Made by a program: the position numbers and the translations under genes. This document shows positions 14,087 to 18,581 of a DNA stretch of 18,581 nt, one piece after another. The notes under the pieces were generated by a model. That model ran no database searches and was not told the origin of the DNA. It saw only the letters and a program-made list of their open reading frames with translations. This DNA comes from CADDYX01 sp045809945 (GTDB lineage Bacteria > Verrucomicrobiota > Verrucomicrobiia > Chthoniobacterales > UBA10450): assembly GCA_045809945.1 (NCBI GenBank), contig JBJMWW010000073.1:1-18581 (forward strand). The letters run 5' to 3'. Numbering within the stretch: the stretch's first letter is position 1; each line of letters begins with the position of its first letter.

Positions 14087-15322
14087 TCACCGCAATGTTT
14101 GCAGCCGGCGCGCGACTTCCACAGCGTTCTCGCGGCTATTGAATGCGGAGATGCGCACATAGCCTTCACCGCACGCGCCGAAGCCGCTGCCTGGAGTGAT
14201 CACGACGTGAAGCTCGTGCAGCATCCGATCAAACATCTGCCAGCTGGATAGCGCGCCGGTTGTCTTCATCCAGATGTAGGGCGCGTTTTCACCGCCGAAA
14301 ACCTGCAGGCCGGCGCCTTGCGCAGCTTCACGAAGAATCGATGCGTTGCCCATGTAGTGATCGACCAACTCTCGAATCTGTCCCTTCCCTTCATCACTAT
14401 AAAGCGCTTCGGCACCGCGTTGCACTGGATAGCTCACGCTGTTTGCCTTGGTGCTCCAACGGCGCAACCAAAGCGGATGCAACGGCAACGATCGCCCATC
14501 GTCCGTCTGCGCTTTCACAGACTTCGGCATCACAGTGAATCCGCAGCGAACTCCGGTGAAGCCGCCGTTCTTTGAGAAACTTCGGAACTCGACGGCGCAT
14601 TCTTTGGCGCCGGGAATCGCGAAAATCGAGTGCGGAATCTGCCGGTCGCGGATGTAAGCTTCATAGGCTGCGTCGTAGAGGAGCAGCGCATTGTGTGTGT
14701 GTGCGTATTCGACCCAGCGAGTCAGTTGCTCCCGCGTTGCGACAGCTCCGGTTGGGTTATTCGGAAAGCACAGATAGACCAGATCAACGCGCTCGTTAGG
14801 CGGCTCCGGCACAAATTTGTTTTCCGCCGTGCACGGCAGGTAGACGATGCCTTCGTAGCGCCCGTCCGGATTTGCCGGCCCGGTGTGGCCCGCCATGACA
14901 TTCGTGTCCACATAGACCGGATACACCGGATCCGTGATGGCAACGCGGTTCTGATGTCCCAGGATGTCTAGGATGAATCCGCAGTCGCACTTCGATCCGT
15001 CAGAGACAAAGATCTCGTCGTCTGCGATGTCGATACCGCGATCGCGAAAATCGTTTTGCGCGATCTTCGCACGAAGGAATTCGTATCCTTCGTACGGGGG
15101 ATAACCGCGAAACGTCTCGCGATGCGCGAGCTCTTCGACGGCGCGATGCATCGCATCCACGGCCGCGCGCGGCAACGGTTCGGTGACATCACCAATTCCG
15201 CAACGAATCAACCGCTCGGCGGCGTCAGGGTTGGCGTCGCAAAACGTCTGCACACGCCGCGCAATCTCAGGAAAGAGATAGCCCGCCTGCAGCTTCAGGT
15301 AATTCTCGTTTAGGTACGCCAT
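14087..15322 (-). CDS. dapL: LL-diaminopimelate aminotransferase
   Basis: 411 residues, the usual family length. DapL converts tetrahydrodipicolinate directly to LL-diaminopimelate with glutamate as amino donor, replacing the three-step DapD-DapC-DapE route for lysine and peptidoglycan. Cytosolic PLP enzyme of fold type I. Signatures: MAYLNENYLKLQAGYLFPEI opening, IRCGIGDVTEPLP (39-51), GYPPYEGYEFLR, VSDGSKCDCG (106-115), DPVYPVYVDTNVMAG, CFPNNPTG (185-192), YDAAYEAYI and SFSKNGGFTGVRCG, with K251 as the Schiff-base lysine. The start is supported by the conserved opening; no Shine-Dalgarno site is clear. It follows sod by 68 bases in a train of same-strand genes. DapL is typical of chlamydiae, verrucomicrobia, cyanobacteria and plants. 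Confidence 0.95.
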   Translation of the reverse strand: MAYLNENYLKLQAGYLFPEIARRVQTFCDANPDAAERLIRCGIGDVTEPLPRAAVDAMHRAVEELAHRETFRGYPPYEGYEFLRAKIAQNDFRDRGIDIADDEIFVSDGSKCDCGFILDILGHQNRVAITDPVYPVYVDTNVMAGHTGPANPDGRYEGIVYLPCTAENKFVPEPPNERVDLVYLCFPNNPTGAVATREQLTRWVEYAHTHNALLLYDAAYEAYIRDRQIPHSIFAIPGAKECAVEFRSFSKNGGFTGVRCGFTVMPKSVKAQTDDGRSLPLHPLWLRRWSTKANSVSYPVQRGAEALYSDEGKGQIRELVDHYMGNASILREAAQGAGLQVFGGENAPYIWMKTTGALSSWQMFDRMLHELHVVITPGSGFGACGEGYVRISAFNSRENAVEVARRLQTLR

Positions 15323-15390
15323 TGGCTGGGACGGCGCGCTGCGCCGCCTTCTGGGACGCCGCCGCGCGACATCCCTAGCTCAAATGCGAT

Positions 15391-15996
15391 TTAGCCGCCG
15401 TAGCGTTGCGCGACGGCGTCCCAATTGACGACGTTCCACCACGCCTTCACGTAATCGGGCCGGCGATTCTGGTAATTGAGATAGTAGGCGTGTTCCCATA
15501 CATCGACGCCGAGGATTGGCGTGTTGCCGTCCATCAGCGGCGAGTCCTGGTTCGGCGTGCTCATCACTTCGAGCTTGCCGTCCTTGCCGCGGATCAACCA
15601 AGCCCAGCCGCTGCCAAATCGCCCCGCTCCCGCAGCTGCGAATTTCTCCTGGAACTGCTCGAACCCGCCGAAGGTCGACTTGATGTCGTCAGCGAGTTTG
15701 CCTTTTGGCTGACCGCCTGCGTTCGGTCCCATGATTTGCCAGAAGAACGAATGATTGGCGTGTCCGCCGCCGTTGTTACGTACCGCGGTGCGAATATTTT
15801 CCGGCACCTCATTCAGGTTACGAATCAGATCCTCGACTGATTTGGAGGCGAGGTTCGGATGGTCCTTGAGCGCGTTGTTGACGTTGGTGATGTAGGCCTG
15901 GTGGTGCTTGGTGTGATGGATCTCCATCGTGCGGGCGTCAATGTGCGGTTCGAGCGCGTCGTAAGCGTAAGGGAGTTTCGGTAGTTCGTAGGGCAT
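15391..15996 (-). CDS. sodA: Superoxide dismutase, Mn-type
   Basis: 201 residues, full length for the Fe/Mn family. It converts superoxide to oxygen and hydrogen peroxide. Metal ligands are H27 (in MEIHHTKHHQAY), H82 (in GHANHSFFW), D165 and H169 (in DVWEHAYYL). The outer-sphere glutamine that tunes the metal sits at Q150 in STPNQDSP, the Mn-type place, while the Fe-type glutamine position near H82 is not filled. No signal peptide, so cytosolic. It lies 31 bases after the shc stop on the same strand, so it may be read from the hopanoid operon, or from a promoter within shc. Confidence 0.96.
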   Translation of the reverse strand: MPYELPKLPYAYDALEPHIDARTMEIHHTKHHQAYITNVNNALKDHPNLASKSVEDLIRNLNEVPENIRTAVRNNGGGHANHSFFWQIMGPNAGGQPKGKLADDIKSTFGGFEQFQEKFAAAGAGRFGSGWAWLIRGKDGKLEVMSTPNQDSPLMDGNTPILGVDVWEHAYYLNYQNRRPDYVKAWWNVVNWDAVAQRYGG

Positions 15997-16027
15997 ACGA
16001 ACACCTACGCGCCCGAACGTCGGCGCG

Positions 16028-18034
16028 TCAATTCGCGCTGCAGCGATAGAACGTCGGCTGATGACCGAGGCCGCTGCGGTAATTCACGTAGGTGGCAAGC
16101 GCCAGCAGCGGAAAATTCTGCCGGTAGAAGTCGTACTTCAGATAAAAAACGCGCGGGAAACCGGTGCCGGTGATCTGCGGCTCAGCCCAGGAACCGTCAG
16201 CATTCTGGGTCGAGAGTAGATAACGCAAGCCGCGCTGAATACTCGGCCGATCGAGATCACCGCACGCGCAGATGCCCATCAGCGCCCACGCCGTTTGCGA
16301 TGCCGTGCTTTCGCCGCGGCCTTTCAACGTCGGATCATCGTAGGTCGCGCAGGTTTCGCCCCAGCCGCCGTCGTCGTTCTGACAGCTTTCGAGCCAGTCA
16401 CGGCCACGCAAAATCCAATCCCTGCTCATGTCTTCGCCGATCGCGCGCAGGCCACGGAGCACCTGCCACGTCCCATAAATGTAATTCACGCCCCAGCGAC
16501 CGTACCACGAACCGTCATCATCCTGCGTCTCGCGCAGATAGCGGAGGGCGCGCTGCACGGCCGAATGTTTGCGATCGAATCCGATGTAGCCGAACAACTC
16601 CAGTGTTCGCGCGGTGAGATCGCTGCACGTCGGATCGAGAATCGCATTGTGATCCGCGAACGGCATGTCCTCCAGCCACTGGTCGGTCACGTCTTTATCG
16701 AACGCGGCCCAGCCGCCGTCGCGACATTGGAAACTCAGCTGCCAGGCCAGCGCGCGGCGGAACAACGCGTCGAGCTTGGCCGAATCAGTCGGCCTGACGA
16801 GTCGGAGTGCCATCAGCACCATCGCGGTGTCGTCGGTGTCCGGGTAATAGATGTTGTTGTATTCGAATGCCCAGCCGCTCGCTTCCGGATGCGGATTGTT
16901 GACGGCCCAGTCGCCGCGGAAATGCACCTCGGCGTTGGCCAGCCATTGCGCTGCCTTCTGAATCGCGGCGTGCTCAGCCGGCATACCCGATTCCACGAGC
17001 GAGATGATGTTAATCGCAGTGTCCCAGACCGGCGAGAGACAGGGCTGAATCCGAAAATCTTCCGGATCATCAACGAAGAGACCTTCGAAATCGCGTGTGG
17101 CCTTTTGGAAAACCGGATGCGTCTTCTCGTAGCCGAGAGCGCGCAATGCGATCAGGCAATTCAGCATCGCTGGGAACACGGTCGCGAGGCCGTCGCTGCC
17201 ATCGCCGATTCGCTCAAGCATCCACCGCTCCGCTTCTTCGAGCGCGCGTTTGCGCATCGGCCGAACGCGCAGTGGATGCACGAATTTCAAGACGTCGTCG
17301 ACACGCAGGAAAAGGTTGCGCCAGGTGAAGAAACGCTCGTCGCGCGGCAGGTGAAAATCTTTGTGCTCTGTGCCCAGCGGATACAGCTCGTGCAGCTGTT
17401 TCATGCCGGGCAGTTCGCGGGTTGGCTTAAAATGATTGATGATCGCCAGCGGCATGAGCATCGCGCGACTCCACGATGACATCTTGTGCATGTGGAACGG
17501 GGCCCAGTTCGGCAGCAGCACCATCTCGACTGGAATCGTGGGTAGATATTTCCAAGGAAATTGTCCGAGCAGAGCGAGGTAAAGCTTGCTGAACGTGTTC
17601 ATCCGCGGAATGCCGCCGAGGCGCAGAATGTTCGCGCGGGCTTCCTGCATGAACGGCAGATCGGCCGAGTGACCGGCCAGCTTCAGCGCGAAGTAGGCTT
17701 TGACGCTGGCGTTGATCTCGCTCGGTCCGCCGTAATAAATGTTCCAGCCGCCGTCGGCCAGCTGGCGTTTCAGAATGTGCCGCACGCAACGCTGCTGCAG
17801 CGCTTCATCCACTTCGCCGAGCCAGTGCATGTAGAGCACGTAATCGGAGCAAAGCGTTGAATCGACGAGCAGCTCGCCGCACCAATGTCCGTCGGGCTTT
17901 TGCTGCCGCAGCAGATTCTCCTGCGCCCGCGCGATGGCGTCGCTGATCTGCTCCGCCTCCGGCAAAACGCCCGGCGTCGAGTGCGGGACTACACTCGGGA
18001 GCGCGATGACGTTTGCTGCGGCGGGCGGCGCCAT
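16028..18034 (-). CDS. shc: Squalene-hopene cyclase
   Basis: 668 residues from ATG 18034, 4 bases after the hpnH stop. The frame is open 65 codons further upstream, but that part is antisense-like Arg/Ser text overlapping hpnH, so the later start is chosen. The enzyme is a monotopic membrane protein that folds squalene into hopene. The acid motif DxDD is D399-T400-D401-D402 in YYPDTDD. QW-type repeats are seen as KPDGHWCGEL near 46, QLADGGWNIY near 91, QCRDGGWAAFD, TQDDDGSWYGRWG, CQNDDGGWGE and TQNADGSWAE, in the order and spacing of the family. Its product is the substrate of the HpnH encoded just upstream, so the pair forms a hopanoid operon. Confidence 0.95.
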   Translation of the reverse strand: MAPPAAANVIALPSVVPHSTPGVLPEAEQISDAIARAQENLLRQQKPDGHWCGELLVDSTLCSDYVLYMHWLGEVDEALQQRCVRHILKRQLADGGWNIYYGGPSEINASVKAYFALKLAGHSADLPFMQEARANILRLGGIPRMNTFSKLYLALLGQFPWKYLPTIPVEMVLLPNWAPFHMHKMSSWSRAMLMPLAIINHFKPTRELPGMKQLHELYPLGTEHKDFHLPRDERFFTWRNLFLRVDDVLKFVHPLRVRPMRKRALEEAERWMLERIGDGSDGLATVFPAMLNCLIALRALGYEKTHPVFQKATRDFEGLFVDDPEDFRIQPCLSPVWDTAINIISLVESGMPAEHAAIQKAAQWLANAEVHFRGDWAVNNPHPEASGWAFEYNNIYYPDTDDTAMVLMALRLVRPTDSAKLDALFRRALAWQLSFQCRDGGWAAFDKDVTDQWLEDMPFADHNAILDPTCSDLTARTLELFGYIGFDRKHSAVQRALRYLRETQDDDGSWYGRWGVNYIYGTWQVLRGLRAIGEDMSRDWILRGRDWLESCQNDDGGWGETCATYDDPTLKGRGESTASQTAWALMGICACGDLDRPSIQRGLRYLLSTQNADGSWAEPQITGTGFPRVFYLKYDFYRQNFPLLALATYVNYRSGLGHQPTFYRCSAN

Positions 18035-18038
18035 CCCA

Positions 18039-18581
18039 CTACGAAGCTTCAGCCACTGCCGGCTCCGCGCGCTTGCCCGTGAGATGTCCGTTGCCCGAGG
18101 TGACGCCGTTGAACACGAGCGTCTCGCTGCCGCGTCCAGTTGGCTTGGGGCGACGGCCGAAGTTGAATTTGATCGTCTTCCACGTGTCGCCGCGCTGCGC
18201 CTGGAGGCCAAGCGACGCGGTTGGCTCATAACCGCAATGCGTCATGCAGTTCTCGCATCGCGGATCTTTCGCAAGGCCGCCAACAACGCCGTATTTGTCC
18301 CAATCAACGTTCGCGAGCAGCTCAGCATACGTCGCGTAATGGCCGCTGCCGTTCGTGCCGACCGCGTCCGTCATGAAATAGCAGGGCGCCTTCCAGCCCT
18401 TGAGATTGCGCGTCGGTATCGCCCACGCTGAGCAGGTCAGGTCGCGCTTACCGGCGAGGAACTCGAAGTAAACCGGCGTGCCGAAAAACGTGTAACGATT
18501 CATCCACTCGTCCATCTTCACGAATTTCTCGCGCGTCGCTTTCCGGGTGAGGAAGAAATTTTCCGGCTGCAGATTCAGCCG
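18039..18581 (-). CDS. hpnH: Adenosyl-hopene transferase HpnH, 5' part outside window
   Basis: The last 180 residues of a radical-SAM protein; the frame is open to the window edge. HpnH joins a 5'-deoxyadenosyl group to hopene, the first step in making extended (C35) hopanoids. The visible part has NLQPENFFLTRKATREKF, then FFGTPVYFEFLAGKRDLTCSAW, GWKAPCYFMTD and the C-terminal Cys-rich stretch CENCMTHCGYEP, all characteristic of HpnH. The radical-SAM CxxxCxxC motif would be in the missing N-terminal half. The final 40 residues (from FNFGRRPKPTGRG) are a low-complexity tail. Translation of shc starts 4 bases beyond its stop, which suggests coupling. Confidence 0.92.
   Translation of the reverse strand, partial: RLNLQPENFFLTRKATREKFVKMDEWMNRYTFFGTPVYFEFLAGKRDLTCSAWAIPTRNLKGWKAPCYFMTDAVGTNGSGHYATYAELLANVDWDKYGVVGGLAKDPRCENCMTHCGYEPTASLGLQAQRGDTWKTIKFNFGRRPKPTGRGSETLVFNGVTSGNGHLTGKRAEPAVAEAS

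Noticed and set aside
15332..15346. CGGCGC-GCT-GCGCCG hairpin between sodA and dapL as a terminator
   Set aside because: No T-run follows on the minus strand and such GC palindromes are expected by chance at this base composition.
18035..18229. 65-codon N-terminal extension of squalene-hopene cyclase
   Set aside because: It overlaps the conserved hpnH coding end in another frame and its composition (Arg/Ser-rich) is that of an antisense or shifted frame.

Overview
The window reads as a chromosomal segment of a GC-rich free-living bacterium. Gene content (DapL-type lysine synthesis, hopanoid genes, a small bacterial AP2-domain protein, a TMTC-like TPR membrane protein, a PRC-barrel protein, weak or absent Shine-Dalgarno sites) fits a soil Verrucomicrobiota of the Spartobacteria/Chthoniobacterales type. 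That placement is an inference from gene content; no rRNA gene is present to confirm it.

Left part (1-4653): a transketolase gene (minus, 3' end cut by the window edge) diverges from a DUF697-type membrane protein whose GTPase-like N-terminus has lost its P-loop. After a gap holding three GTGAACA/TGTTCAC half-sites comes one continuous reading frame fusing the 16S rRNA dimethyladenosine transferase RsmA/KsgA to a Nudix hydrolase. It overlaps, tail to tail, a 100-residue AP2-like gene.

Middle part (4708-12395): a secreted YkuD-like L,D-transpeptidase-family protein diverges, with only 12 bases between start codons, from a GT-C/TMTC-like membrane protein with C-terminal TPRs. A secreted PRC-barrel protein with a Ser-rich tail follows and ends at a strong hairpin terminator shared with a convergent Spinster-like MFS transporter. 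The transporter diverges from a two-domain acyltransferase/acyl-ligase (Aas-like). This pair resembles the LplT-Aas lysophospholipid salvage system, but with a different transporter family. A MaoC-like hydratase converges on the aas-like gene.

Stretch 12396-12761 has no protein gene. It holds a tRNA with anticodon CAT, a decayed tRNA-like copy beside it, and a 64-base REP-like element made of two hairpins.

Right part (12762-18581), all on the minus strand and transcribed leftwards: hpnH (5' part outside the window), shc (squalene-hopene cyclase, 4 bases after hpnH), a Mn-type superoxide dismutase, dapL, then a divergent sigma-70-like gene coupled by ATGA overlap to a single-pass membrane protein that looks like its anti-sigma partner. 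Hopene made by Shc is the substrate of HpnH, so these two genes form a clear pathway pair.

No phage, transposase, CRISPR array or defence system is seen. The least ordinary items are the RsmA-Nudix fusion, the Spinster/Aas-like pair, the degenerate GTPase-DUF697 protein, the divergent sigma/anti-sigma pair and the tRNA-relic/REP cluster.
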